Positions 35,314-43,898 of a DNA stretch of 64,000 bases are shown here, piece by piece (position 1 is the first letter of the stretch; each line of letters opens with the position of its first letter). This DNA is from Gammaproteobacteria bacterium (GTDB taxonomy: Bacteria > Pseudomonadota > Gammaproteobacteria > JABCZS01): NCBI GenBank assembly GCA_013289605.1, contig JABCZS010000001.1, forward strand, positions 62,001 to 126,000, written 5' to 3'. The notes under the pieces were generated by a model. That model worked only from the letters and a program-made list of their open reading frames with translations. It was not told the DNA's origin and searched no databases. The translations under genes were made by a program, and so were the position numbers.

Positions 35314-36964
35314 TATTTTTTCCAGGTATTGATAACGCTTCATTGATGATGGTTTGTGCTTCGGTAATAATCTGTTGCAGATGATCCGCATCTTGAAAAC
35401 TTTCCGCATAAATTCTGTAAATATCTTCTGTTCCTGAAGGACGCGCAGCAAACCATCCACTCTTAGTTATCACTTTCACCCCGCCTATGGGTGCATCATT
35501 GCCCGGTGCGTTAGTTAAGATGGACTGAATTTTCTCACCTGCGAGTGTAGTAGAGTGAATTTGATTCGCAGTCAATTTTTCCAGAATAGTTTTTTGTTCT
35601 AGTGTGGCGGGGGCATCAATCCGATCAAAAACTGCAGGACCCAATTCATTGACTAGATTATCATATATTTCAACTATATCTCGCCCATAATGCGCAGTCA
35701 TTTCTGCGGCCAACAGCGCAGCAATAATGCCATCTTTATCACTGGTCCACACACGGCCTGAGATACGACTAAATGACGCGCCAGCACTTTCTTCTGAGGC
35801 AAAACAAAGAGAACTATCTAACAGCCCCTCCACAAACCATTTAAATCCAACTGGCACTTCATAAAGTTTACGACACAGCTTTTTACTGATGCGGTCGATC
35901 ATCGCGCTGCTCACAATAGTTTTACCTATCGCTGCAGATGAATGCCATTTTTTGCGTTGCTCCAATAAATAGGAGATGGCAAGACTCTGAAAATGATTGG
36001 AGGGTAACAATCCTTTGCTAGGACTAATAATGCCATGACGATCATAATCTGTATCGCAAGCAAATGAGATGTCAAAATTATTTTTTAAGTTAATTAACTT
36101 CGCCATGGCATAAGGTGATGAAGGATCCATACGAATTTGACCATCCCAATCCACGGTCATGAAACTAAACGTGGGATCCACAGTTTCATTCGTAATAGTC
36201 ATATTCAATCCATATTTATGCGCAATAGGCTGCCAATAATGCACGCCTGCGCCACCCAATGGATCCACACCCATATGAATCTTTGAATCACGGATTAAAT
36301 TGAGATCCACTACATTTTCTAAATCATTCACATAAGTATTCAGGTAATCATATCGATGTGTAGTATCGGCACGTAATGCAGTCTCAAAAGATACTCTTTT
36401 GATATTTTTTAATTTATTTTCAAGAAATTCATTAGCTTTTTTTTCTATCCAATGCGTCACATTTTGATTAGCCGGACCGCCTGATGGAGGATTATATTTA
36501 AATCCACCATCTTTTGGCGGATTGTGTGACGGGGTTACCACTATCCCATCGGCTAATCCTGTGCTGCGCTCTTGATTATAAGTTAATATGGCGTGCGAAA
36601 TCACCGGCGTGGGGGTATATTCATCATTGGGTGCAATCATGACTTCTACTTTGTTAGCTGCTAATACTTCAAGAGCGCTGACAAATGCAGGCACTGAGAG
36701 TGCATGCGTATCTATCCCTAAAAATAATGGCCCATTGATATTGTGTTGCGTACGATATAAACAAATAGCCTGAGTGATTGCAAGAATATGCCATTCATTA
36801 AAGCTTTTATCAAAAGATGAGCCGCGATGTCCTGAGGTGCCAAATACAACCCGTTGTTCAGGCACATGAGCATCGGGTATTTCTGAATAATAGGCTGTGA
36901 TTAGTTTTGGCACATTCACTAACAAGGAAGGCGGTGCCGGCAAACCTGCAAGCGGACTTAACAT
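35303..36964 (-). CDS. pgm: Phosphoglucomutase (alpha-D-glucose phosphate specific)
   Basis: 553 residues, the length of the E. coli Pgm type. Interconverts glucose 6-phosphate and glucose 1-phosphate through a phosphoserine. Motifs: VVFGTSGHRGSSFDKSFNE, phosphoserine loop VVTPSHNPPKDGGFKYN, metal loop ACDTDYDRHGI, sugar loop FASEESAGASF and the C-terminal phosphate-binding AARPSGTEDIYRIYAE. Start overlaps the rmlA end by seven bases. Supplies glucose 1-phosphate to RmlA and, indirectly, nucleotide sugars for glucan synthesis; in reverse it recovers glucose 1-phosphate from phosphorolysis. Confidence 0.96.
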   Translation of the reverse strand: MLSPLAGLPAPPSLLVNVPKLITAYYSEIPDAHVPEQRVVFGTSGHRGSSFDKSFNEWHILAITQAICLYRTQHNINGPLFLGIDTHALSVPAFVSALEVLAANKVEVMIAPNDEYTPTPVISHAILTYNQERSTGLADGIVVTPSHNPPKDGGFKYNPPSGGPANQNVTHWIEKKANEFLENKLKNIKRVSFETALRADTTHRYDYLNTYVNDLENVVDLNLIRDSKIHMGVDPLGGAGVHYWQPIAHKYGLNMTITNETVDPTFSFMTVDWDGQIRMDPSSPYAMAKLINLKNNFDISFACDTDYDRHGIISPSKGLLPSNHFQSLAISYLLEQRKKWHSSAAIGKTIVSSAMIDRISKKLCRKLYEVPVGFKWFVEGLLDSSLCFASEESAGASFSRISGRVWTSDKDGIIAALLAAEMTAHYGRDIVEIYDNLVNELGPAVFDRIDAPATLEQKTILEKLTANQIHSTTLAGEKIQSILTNAPGNDAPIGGVKVITKSGWFAARPSGTEDIYRIYAESFQDADHLQQIITEAQTIINEALSIPGKNNEK

Positions 36965-37854
36965 GTTGCACTCCCAGCAAGTAGCTTTAGCAAGTATTGA
37001 CCATAATGATTCTTAGCATAACGATTTGCGGCAACAATCAACGCCTCATCATTAATAAATCCTAAACGCCAAGCTGTTTCTTCTGGGCATCCAATTTTAA
37101 TACCTAGCTTAGTCTCTGTGGTGTGAATAAAATTTGCAGCAGCAAGTAAACTTGCAGAGGTGCCTGCATCTAACCACGTGGTATTTTCATTTAGTATTTC
37201 CACCTCTAGATTTTTTTTATGCAAATAAGCACGGTTAACATCAGTAATTTCAAGTTCCCCACGAGCCGAGGGCTTTAAACTTTTAGCAATGTCGATCACA
37301 TAATTGTCATAATAATAAAGTCCAGTCACCGCATATTGCGATTTAGGACATTGAGGTTTTTCTTCAATGCTCACAGGTTTTCCACTTTCATTAAATGCGA
37401 TAACACCGTACTGGCTTGGATCTTCTACAGGATAAGCAAACACAGTAGCACCAGAAGTATTGTTTAGTGCATTTTTCAAACTATCATCCACATTTCCACC
37501 GTGAAAAATATTATCACCTAGCAGTAATACAACATTATCTCGACCTATAAATTGCTCCCCGATTAAAAAAGCATCTGCAATACCACAGAGTTTTTCTTGT
37601 ACCGCAAAGGAAATATTAATACCCCACTGCGAACCATCTTGCAGCAATGTTTGATATACCTCCAGATCATATGCAGAGGTAATGATCAGAATATCGCGTA
37701 CATCCGCTTTCATTAGCTGAGTTAATGGATAGTAAATCATGGGTTTATCATAGATAGGAAGCATCTGTTTATTGACACTGTGCGTCAAAGGCCACAGTCG
37801 TGTGCCGGCACCGGCGGTCATAATAATGCCTTTGCGTAGCATGTGCATCACCAT
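36958..37854 (-). CDS. rmlA: Glucose-1-phosphate thymidylyltransferase
   Basis: 298 residues of the RmlA type: GIIMTAGAGTRLWPLTHSVNKQ (interrupted family signature with Arg and Lys for catalysis), PMIYYPLTQLMKA, VLLLGDNIFHGG, VEDPSQYGVI, EKPQCPKSQYAVTGLYYYDN and TTWLDAGTSASL. Forms dTDP-glucose from glucose 1-phosphate and dTTP. The ATG at 37854 is given, but an in-frame ATG at 37842 (MLRKGII) better fits family starts and has GGTG before it. First gene of the leftward sugar-phosphate operon. No rmlB, rmlC or rmlD is in the window, so the fate of dTDP-glucose is not shown. Confidence 0.93.
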   Translation of the reverse strand: MVMHMLRKGIIMTAGAGTRLWPLTHSVNKQMLPIYDKPMIYYPLTQLMKADVRDILIITSAYDLEVYQTLLQDGSQWGINISFAVQEKLCGIADAFLIGEQFIGRDNVVLLLGDNIFHGGNVDDSLKNALNNTSGATVFAYPVEDPSQYGVIAFNESGKPVSIEEKPQCPKSQYAVTGLYYYDNYVIDIAKSLKPSARGELEITDVNRAYLHKKNLEVEILNENTTWLDAGTSASLLAAANFIHTTETKLGIKIGCPEETAWRLGFINDEALIVAANRYAKNHYGQYLLKLLAGSATC

Positions 37855-38027
37855 TTATTTTATATTGAATGTCTGCCATACAGCACTATAACGAATAGTA
37901 AGTTTAGCATAGAATGAGCAATATAAAAGTTATCTGACCCATTTCCTAAGTCTCTGAAACTATTATTTTGCTGGATTAAATCGAAAAATTTATTGGCATG
38001 TTCCTCTTCATCTTTTTAATATTTTTT

Positions 38028-38273
38028 TTAACTCCATTTCCAATTCAAGATCTCAGGCATGTCTTTGCCATGCTTATCGATATACAGCTTGTGTTCAATA
38101 AGCTTATCACGAACCATTTGTTTCAAATAATCTCCTTTGTCACCCAAATGCGGGACGCGATCAATGACATCTTGGACAAAATGAAAACGATCTATTTCAT
38201 TCTGCACGCGTAAGTCAAAAGGTGTGGTGATAGTGCCTTCCTCTTTGTAGCCTCTAACGTGAATATTACGAGG
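38028..38273 (-). pseudogene. xfp: C-terminal remnant of phosphoketolase
   Basis: The minus-strand frame ending at the TAA 38028-38030 encodes about 80 residues that match the extreme C terminus of xylulose-5-phosphate/fructose-6-phosphate phosphoketolase: [19 protein letters not shown], then [34 protein letters not shown] and [10 protein letters not shown]. The frame closes with a stop only a few codons upstream (about 38289), and none of the roughly 700 preceding residues, including the thiamine diphosphate site, is present. So this is a deletion remnant. Intact Xfp makes acetyl phosphate from xylulose 5-phosphate or fructose 6-phosphate, the substrate of the acetate kinase encoded at 11.8-12.9 kb. 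The interval 37855-38027 shows nothing else. Confidence 0.88.
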
Positions 38274-38307
38274 GTAAAAAGAATAAAATCAAAAGGGAAA
38301 ATGACTA

Positions 38308-38409
38308 TTATGACGGTGTCCTATGGATAACCGCTCCAATATGGTTTACCAGCTCATTTTCCCATGATTTAGTTTTCAAAATTTTCAAAACGGACATGGC
38401 ATTATGCAT
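38308..38409 (-). other. Possible 33-codon remnant between fabI and the phosphoketolase scrap
   Basis: An ATG at 38409 opens a frame reading MHNAMSVLKILKTKSWENE and ending VIHRTPS at a TAA. Upstream the frame remains open a few codons (THIEQQS). The composition is protein-like but the family is not recognised and no ribosome site is seen. Probably a scrap of a decayed gene, in the same deleted stretch as the phosphoketolase remnant. Confidence 0.25.
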
Positions 38410-38450
38410 GCTCTGTTGTTCGATATGCGTCTATCGCTTTGTTAATTTAT

Positions 38451-39218
38451 TTAACCCATGATCGAATAACCTGCATCAATATAATAAACTTGACCAGTAA
38501 TATCGCTTCCCGCACTACTGGAAATAAACGCGGCCAAGTTACCCACGCTGCCCGTATCCACCAATTTATGTAAGGGTGTTTTTGCTGTTTCAGCTTTAAT
38601 ATAGGCTTCAAAATTTGGAATACCCGATGCGGCTCGCGTTTGAATAGCCCCTGGCGATATCGCATTGATACGGATGTTGCTTTTGCCTAATTCGGATGCC
38701 AAGTAGCGAACCGATGCTTCGAGTGCTGCTTTAACAATACCCATCATATTATAATTCAATATTACTTTTTGACTGCCATAATACGTCATGGTCAATATAC
38801 TTCCGCCCTCTTTCATTAAAGGTTCAGCTAATTTTGCCATACGAATAAGTGAATGACAGGAAATATCCATGGAATCCAGAAATCCTGCTTTTGAACAATC
38901 GACTACTCTACCGCTTAAATCTGCTTTAGAAGCAAAAGCAATCGAATGCAACATAAAATCTAGCTTTCCCCATTTTTGCCGAATATTTTCAAACACCGCT
39001 TTCAACTCGTCTTCATTCTGCACATTACAAGGTAAAAATAAAGGTGTTTTCAGTGCTGTAGCCAAGGGCTGCACATAGGGTTTTGCTTTTTCGTTAAGGT
39101 AGGTAATGACCAATTCGGCACCTGCTTCATGAAATTTTTCTGAGCAACCGTATGCGATGCTGTGTTCATTTGCAATGCCGACGACCAAACCCACTTTTCC
39201 CTTTAAATCAATTAACAT
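38451..39218 (-). CDS. fabI: Enoyl-[acyl-carrier-protein] reductase, FabI type
   Basis: 255 residues of the short-chain dehydrogenase fold, FabI subgroup. N-terminal cofactor motif LVVGIANEHSIAYGCSEKF (the FabI-specific GxxxxxSxxxG form), LDFMLHSIAFA, and the catalytic Tyr-(six residues)-Lys pair in YNMMGIVKAAL, followed by INAISPGAIQTRAASGI. FabI reduces trans-2-enoyl-ACP with NADH or NADPH. It ends the leftward PHB/MaoC-Pta block. As a MaoC-type hydratase and a PHB reductase are neighbours, it may be a second, pathway-specific FabI acting on short-chain enoyl-CoA or ACP; whether the main FabI is elsewhere cannot be seen. Confidence 0.9.
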   Translation of the reverse strand: MLIDLKGKVGLVVGIANEHSIAYGCSEKFHEAGAELVITYLNEKAKPYVQPLATALKTPLFLPCNVQNEDELKAVFENIRQKWGKLDFMLHSIAFASKADLSGRVVDCSKAGFLDSMDISCHSLIRMAKLAEPLMKEGGSILTMTYYGSQKVILNYNMMGIVKAALEASVRYLASELGKSNIRINAISPGAIQTRAASGIPNFEAYIKAETAKTPLHKLVDTGSVGNLAAFISSSAGSDITGQVYYIDAGYSIMG

Positions 39219-39293
39219 TTTGAACTCCTACTGATATCACTGATCAGTATGTTTTGTAAATTTAAATCCGTGATGAACTCGCATCTGAATTTC

Positions 39294-40691
39294 TCATTTT
39301 GCAATCACCTTTTTATTACGCACATAATGTAGCGCCATGGCGCAGGACGCTTGCCTTGATAAGGCATCGCTACCCCGACTGGTCAATATGATGGGGACAG
39401 TGGCACCAATCACAATACCGGCCGCTTCAGCACCAGAAAGGTATGTCATTTGTTTGTAAAGCATATTACCAGACTCAACGTCTGGCACCACGATAATATC
39501 CGCATCACCTGCCACCTCAGAGATGATCCCCTTTACTTTTGCTGATTCAACCGATATCGCATTATCAAATGCCAAAGGACCGTCTAATATCCCACCGGTG
39601 ATTTCACCGCGCTCTGCCATTTTACATAACGCGCAAGCATCTAAAGTCGAAGGGATTTTTTCATTCACGGTTTCAACGGCGGAAACAATAGCGACTTTTG
39701 GAGTTCCCATTCCCAAAGCTTGAAATAAATCAATAGCATTTTGCACTATGTCTACTTTTTCCGTAAGATGGGGAAATAAATTGATAGCGGCATCGGTAAT
39801 AAATAGTGGTTTAAAATAATTAGGGACATCCATTGCAAAGATATGGCTCATACGCCTAGCGGTACGTAGTCCTTTGTCTTTGTCGATAACGGCGTGCATC
39901 AGCTCGTCAGTGTGTATTTTACCTTTCATCAAGGCTTCCACTTCACCGCTTCTTGCCAGGGCTACGGCTTTTTCTGCAGCTTCTAGACTGTGCAATGTGG
40001 GGATCAATTTATACGATGAAATATCAAGATTGTTTTCTTTTGCCGCAGCCTGAATTTTATCTTTAGGCCCAACCAATATCGGTATGATTAAGCCTGCTTG
40101 TGCTGATTCAATGGCGCCTTGTAGTGATAGTGCATCCACAGGATGGACAATAGCGGTTTTTAGTGGCGCCATGCTGCTTTTGGAAGCCAACTTTTTATAC
40201 CACTCACGTATCGGCATTTTTAGTGTAGCTGTGGGCAACACAGAAGCTTCTAATTTCATTTTTTTGTCTGGTGCAATGACGGTTGCCAAGCCACTAATAA
40301 CGACTTTATTATCTTGATTGATACACTGACAATCAAGCTCAACGATATTATATTTGCCTGCTTTTTTACTGCTGACGGTAACGCTAATAGTAATAGAGTC
40401 GCCAATAAAAATGGGTTGCTCAAATTTAAGGGTTTGATCTAAATAGATAGTTCCCGGGCCCGGTAGTTCAGTGCCCAATACTGTCGAGAAAAACGACGCG
40501 CCCCACATGCCTTGCGCGATAATTTTATGAAACATATCGCCTTTGGCGTATGTCGGATCTAAATGGGCGGGATTGACATCGCCGCACATAATAGAAAAGA
40601 GCTCGATATCTTTTTGTAATACCCTATGCTTGATGCTGGCTGTGTCACCGATTTTCATTTCGTCGAAAGTTTTATTTTCTATAGTGTTCAT
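39294..40691 (-). CDS. Fusion of MaoC-type enoyl-CoA hydratase and phosphate acetyl/butyryltransferase
   Basis: 465 residues. Residues 1-145 form a hot-dog fold MaoC domain with the hydratase motif CGDVNPAHLDPTYA and GMWGASFFSTVLG. Residues 160-465 form a PTA/PTB domain: HPVDALSLQGAIESAQAG, ILVGPKDKI, MKGKIHTDELMHAV, TDAAINLFPHL and AAGIVIGATVPIILTSRG. The first half would interconvert (R)-3-hydroxyacyl-CoA and enoyl-CoA, linking PHB monomers to the fatty-acid pathway; the second would turn acyl-CoA plus phosphate into acyl phosphate for acetate kinase. Known as a bifunctional enoyl-CoA hydratase/phosphate acetyltransferase in several Proteobacteria. 17 bases from the ATPase gene and 75 from fabI, same strand. 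Confidence 0.92.
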   Translation of the reverse strand: MNTIENKTFDEMKIGDTASIKHRVLQKDIELFSIMCGDVNPAHLDPTYAKGDMFHKIIAQGMWGASFFSTVLGTELPGPGTIYLDQTLKFEQPIFIGDSITISVTVSSKKAGKYNIVELDCQCINQDNKVVISGLATVIAPDKKMKLEASVLPTATLKMPIREWYKKLASKSSMAPLKTAIVHPVDALSLQGAIESAQAGLIIPILVGPKDKIQAAAKENNLDISSYKLIPTLHSLEAAEKAVALARSGEVEALMKGKIHTDELMHAVIDKDKGLRTARRMSHIFAMDVPNYFKPLFITDAAINLFPHLTEKVDIVQNAIDLFQALGMGTPKVAIVSAVETVNEKIPSTLDACALCKMAERGEITGGILDGPLAFDNAISVESAKVKGIISEVAGDADIIVVPDVESGNMLYKQMTYLSGAEAAGIVIGATVPIILTSRGSDALSRQASCAMALHYVRNKKVIAK

Positions 40692-40708
40692 ATTTAAAAT
40701 CCTTAAGT

Positions 40709-43549
40709 TTAGGTTTCCACAATATTTTTTAGAGGCTTATTGGAAGACGTTTTACTTTTTATAGGATCAAGAAACCTATAAGCAAGCAACTTAACGCGAT
40801 CATTCACGAGGAACCATGCAAGCGCATATCCCCAAACGAACAACGCCCAACCCCAGCCTAGCGGTGTCATAAACAGCCCATAAACTGCAATCAGTGTCGC
40901 TATAATTTGTGTGCCCAACACTGCCAGCCATAAAATTCGTGCAGGACGTATGGACCAGAATGGACCGCGGGTACGTGTTAAGAAAATCGTTAGATGTCCT
41001 GCCACAGATAACTTCAAATACATCATCGTCTGAACTAGCGCACGATCAAGATGAAAAACGCGTTCAGCAAGATAAAATAAACCAAACGCAGCGATGACTC
41101 CGACGACACCTAACACGGTGGAAATGCCGATTACTTTACGCATATTCCATCCCTCTGGCTCGTTACTATAATGGACATTATCATAGGCTATCGAGAGGAT
41201 GGCGCCATCATTCAGTAGCGCTAACATCACGATCATGATGGCTGTCACAGGATAAAAGTTAAATACCAAGATCGCTAGTGTCATAAAGAGCAGCACACGC
41301 AAGGTTTCAGCAATCCGGTACATCGCATAGCTATTCATACGCTGGAAAATTTTTCGGCTTTCCTTAATAGCATCAATAATTACCGAAAGCCCCGGCGCCA
41401 GCAACACAATAGATGCCGCCGCTCGCGCTGCATCTGTTGCGGTGGAAACGGCGATGCCGCAGTCCGCTTGCTTGAGTGCAGGTGCATCATTCACCCCATC
41501 ACCGGTCATACCGACGATGTGACCGAGTTTTTGCAAAATGGTGATGATGCGAAACTTGTCTTCAGGAAACACTTGAGCAAAACCATCCGCTTTTTCAACA
41601 GAGGCTATGAGTTTTGGATCTTCAGGGCCTTTATCCTTCTTGTCAGTAAAGCCGCTTGCATCAAGAATATTTGTACCCATATCTAAGCTCTGCGCGATTT
41701 CTTTGGCTATAGGTATTTGATCACCGGTGACCATTTTAATTTTCACACCCATCTGTTTTGCATTCGCGATCGTTGTCTTAGCATCTGTTCGGGGTGGATC
41801 GGACAAAGGTAACACCCCTTGAAACTGCCACTGCCCGGCCTTATCACAGCGCGCAACGCCCAATGAACGAAATCCTTGCGCGGCAAATTCATCGACAGAC
41901 TTTTCAACAACCGCTTTCACCTGTGATGCATTTGCAGATAACGCCATGATGACTTGTGGCGCGCCTTTAGTCACTTTGAACTCCTCTCCGTCTTTGCCTT
42001 TGACGGTCGCCTCCGTACGCTTATGCACGGGATCAAAAGGTTGAAAATGAATGACTTGATATTCTTTCAACACGGCAGCATCTTGCAATCCACTGATGAC
42101 TGCCATATCGATGGTGTCTTTATCTTCTGCACGTGAGGCTAACGCCGCCTCCAATATCACTTGACCAGCTGCTATCTTGTTCACAGTGAACGGTGTGCCT
42201 AAGGTGAGTTTGTTTTGGGTCAATGTGCCTGTTTTATCTGCGCACAATATATCCACTCCCGCCAATTCTTCAATGGCAGACAGCTTGGTTACAATCGCTT
42301 CTTTTTTAGCGAGCAAACGTGCGCCCACTGCCATGGTCACGGATAACACCGTAGGCATAGCGACGGGAATTGCCGCGACCGTGAGTACCAAGGCGAACTG
42401 CAAGGTCGTGAGTAATGGATCGCCACGATAAATCGCGACAGCAATAATCGCTGCCACCAGAACCAGCGCTAACATAATTAAGTAATTACCAATTTTCAAC
42501 ACAGCGCGTTGAAAATGGCTGATAGTATGTGCTTCTTGAACCAGTTGCGCTGTTTTTCCAAAATAAGTATGGGTTCCGGTCGCGTAAACCAACGCACTGA
42601 TTTCTCCTTGACGCATGATTGAACCCGAATAGACAGCCTCCCCTGTTTTACGTGTGGCAGGCAAAGATTCTCCTGTCAGTAAGGATTGATCAACCTCCAC
42701 AGGATCACCTTCTAACAAACGCGCATCAGCGGGCACAATATCGCCTAAACATAATCGAATGACATCACCAGGTACTAATTCACGTGCATTTTGACTACCC
42801 CATTTACCATCACGTTTCACTTTCGCCTTAATGGCAAGCTTAGCTTTTAGCGCAGCGATAGCGTTGCCGGCTGAATGTTCTTCCCAGAATCTAACTCCAG
42901 CATTAGAAAAAAGCAAAACAAGGATAATGAAAAAATCCGGCCAGTGTTGAATCGCGCCTGATAAGATGATCGCGACTTCAATCATCCAAGGGATGGGACC
43001 CCAAAAATAGCTTAAAAATTTCAAAAATTCATTAGGTTTTTTTTCTACAATCTCGTTAGCCCCATATTGGGATAGGCGAGTTTTTGCATCACTTTCAGTC
43101 AAGCCATTTGCTGACGCATTCAATTTCTTTTCCAGATCTGGCATGGACAGTGATTTTAAATTGTCCTGCGGCTGGGAGTTAGCGCCTGCTTTAACTTCTA
43201 TTTTGCTTGCTGGTTTTGTGTTATCTGGCTTAGGCGCAGCTTCAGTTTTGGGTGCAGCTTCTGCTGTATCAGGCTTAGGTTCCGCTTCGGTTTTGGGTGC
43301 AGCTTCCGCTGTATCAGGCTTAGGTTCCGCTTCGGTTTTGGGTGCAGGTTCAGCTTTATCAGGTACGGCCTCTGGTATGCCGGCTGCGGCATTAGCCATC
43401 TCTTTCCTAATCTCCTCCTCTGCCAACTTCCAGTCCTGAGCGAAACGACCACTCTCCTCATAGATTTGATGTGCACGTTTCGCGATCCGCTGCTGCATCA
43501 AATCGTCAGAAGGTTTAGGTACCTTAGGTAGATCATCATTAGGTTTCAT
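40709..43549 (-). CDS. Plasma-membrane-type proton-pumping P-type ATPase with a repeated N-terminal extension
   Basis: 946 residues, P3A type. Core motifs: VDQSLLTGESLPATRK (actuator TGES), the phosphorylation site ILCADKTGTLTQNKL, KGAPQVIMA, MVTGDQIPIAKEIA and GMTGDGVNDAPALKQADCGIA, with about ten membrane segments. Expected to export protons at the expense of ATP, in the inner membrane. The first 125 residues are an added Pro/Glu/Lys/Ala-rich tail in which the unit AEPKPDTAEAAPKTE occurs several times in near-exact tandem copies, probably cytoplasmic and disordered. This ATPase is a frequent neighbour of phosphoketolase/acetate kinase/PHB genes in other bacteria (family knowledge); here it lies between the thiolase remnant and the MaoC-Pta gene. 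Confidence 0.93.
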   Translation of the reverse strand: MKPNDDLPKVPKPSDDLMQQRIAKRAHQIYEESGRFAQDWKLAEEEIRKEMANAAAGIPEAVPDKAEPAPKTEAEPKPDTAEAAPKTEAEPKPDTAEAAPKTEAAPKPDNTKPASKIEVKAGANSQPQDNLKSLSMPDLEKKLNASANGLTESDAKTRLSQYGANEIVEKKPNEFLKFLSYFWGPIPWMIEVAIILSGAIQHWPDFFIILVLLFSNAGVRFWEEHSAGNAIAALKAKLAIKAKVKRDGKWGSQNARELVPGDVIRLCLGDIVPADARLLEGDPVEVDQSLLTGESLPATRKTGEAVYSGSIMRQGEISALVYATGTHTYFGKTAQLVQEAHTISHFQRAVLKIGNYLIMLALVLVAAIIAVAIYRGDPLLTTLQFALVLTVAAIPVAMPTVLSVTMAVGARLLAKKEAIVTKLSAIEELAGVDILCADKTGTLTQNKLTLGTPFTVNKIAAGQVILEAALASRAEDKDTIDMAVISGLQDAAVLKEYQVIHFQPFDPVHKRTEATVKGKDGEEFKVTKGAPQVIMALSANASQVKAVVEKSVDEFAAQGFRSLGVARCDKAGQWQFQGVLPLSDPPRTDAKTTIANAKQMGVKIKMVTGDQIPIAKEIAQSLDMGTNILDASGFTDKKDKGPEDPKLIASVEKADGFAQVFPEDKFRIITILQKLGHIVGMTGDGVNDAPALKQADCGIAVSTATDAARAAASIVLLAPGLSVIIDAIKESRKIFQRMNSYAMYRIAETLRVLLFMTLAILVFNFYPVTAIMIVMLALLNDGAILSIAYDNVHYSNEPEGWNMRKVIGISTVLGVVGVIAAFGLFYLAERVFHLDRALVQTMMYLKLSVAGHLTIFLTRTRGPFWSIRPARILWLAVLGTQIIATLIAVYGLFMTPLGWGWALFVWGYALAWFLVNDRVKLLAYRFLDPIKSKTSSNKPLKNIVET

Positions 43550-43574
43550 AGGTTACATTCTCTTTATTATCTAT

Positions 43575-43887
43575 TTAGTCAGGAATAATTTCTACTACCA
43601 CAGCCGTTGCTTCTCCACCACCGATACACAATGCAGCAAGACCTCGCTTTAATTTTATTTGCTTTAATGCATTTAATATCGTAACTATAATTCTTGCACC
43701 TGTATCACCCAACGGATGACCCAGCACGCAAGCGCCTCCATAAACATTCACTTTTTCTGCAGAGAGCTTTAACTCTTTAATAGCACATTGTTCTGCGAAA
43801 TAACCCATGGGTTTTTCTGTATAAGGATCAAGTAAACCATCCGTCATCATATGATCGAAAATTTCGTTTTTCCCTACATGATTGTTT
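43575..43887 (-). pseudogene. phaA: Collapsed acetyl-CoA acetyltransferase (thiolase) remnant
   Basis: A 91-residue frame (plus about 12 codons upstream of its ATG) joins two separate parts of a thiolase. The first, VGKNEIFDHMMTDGLLDP then PMGYFAEQCA, corresponds to the region around residue 140-175 of a usual 393-residue thiolase. It runs directly into the C terminus: KVNVYGGACVLGHPLGDTG with the conserved His, and LCIGGGEATAVVVE with the second active Cys. The nucleophilic Cys near residue 89 and roughly 160 middle residues are missing, as is the start. The frame is intact across the junction, so it may be an in-frame deletion. Between phaB and the ATPase gene, where phaA would be expected. 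Confidence 0.88.
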
Positions 43888-43898
43888 CCTCATTATTC

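Noticed and set aside
35314-35460. N-terminal extension of gnd by 49 codons
   Set aside because: It overlaps the end of pgm in another frame; the family start matches the ATG at 35313.
37998-38213. 71-codon plus-strand frame starting [13 protein letters not shown]
   Set aside because: It is antisense to the phosphoketolase remnant, whose family match on the minus strand is clear.
43143-43439. 98-codon plus-strand frame with tandem GSASVLGAASAVS-type repeats
   Set aside because: It is the exact antisense of the Pro/Glu/Lys repeat tail of the P-type ATPase; the repeats come from the coding strand.
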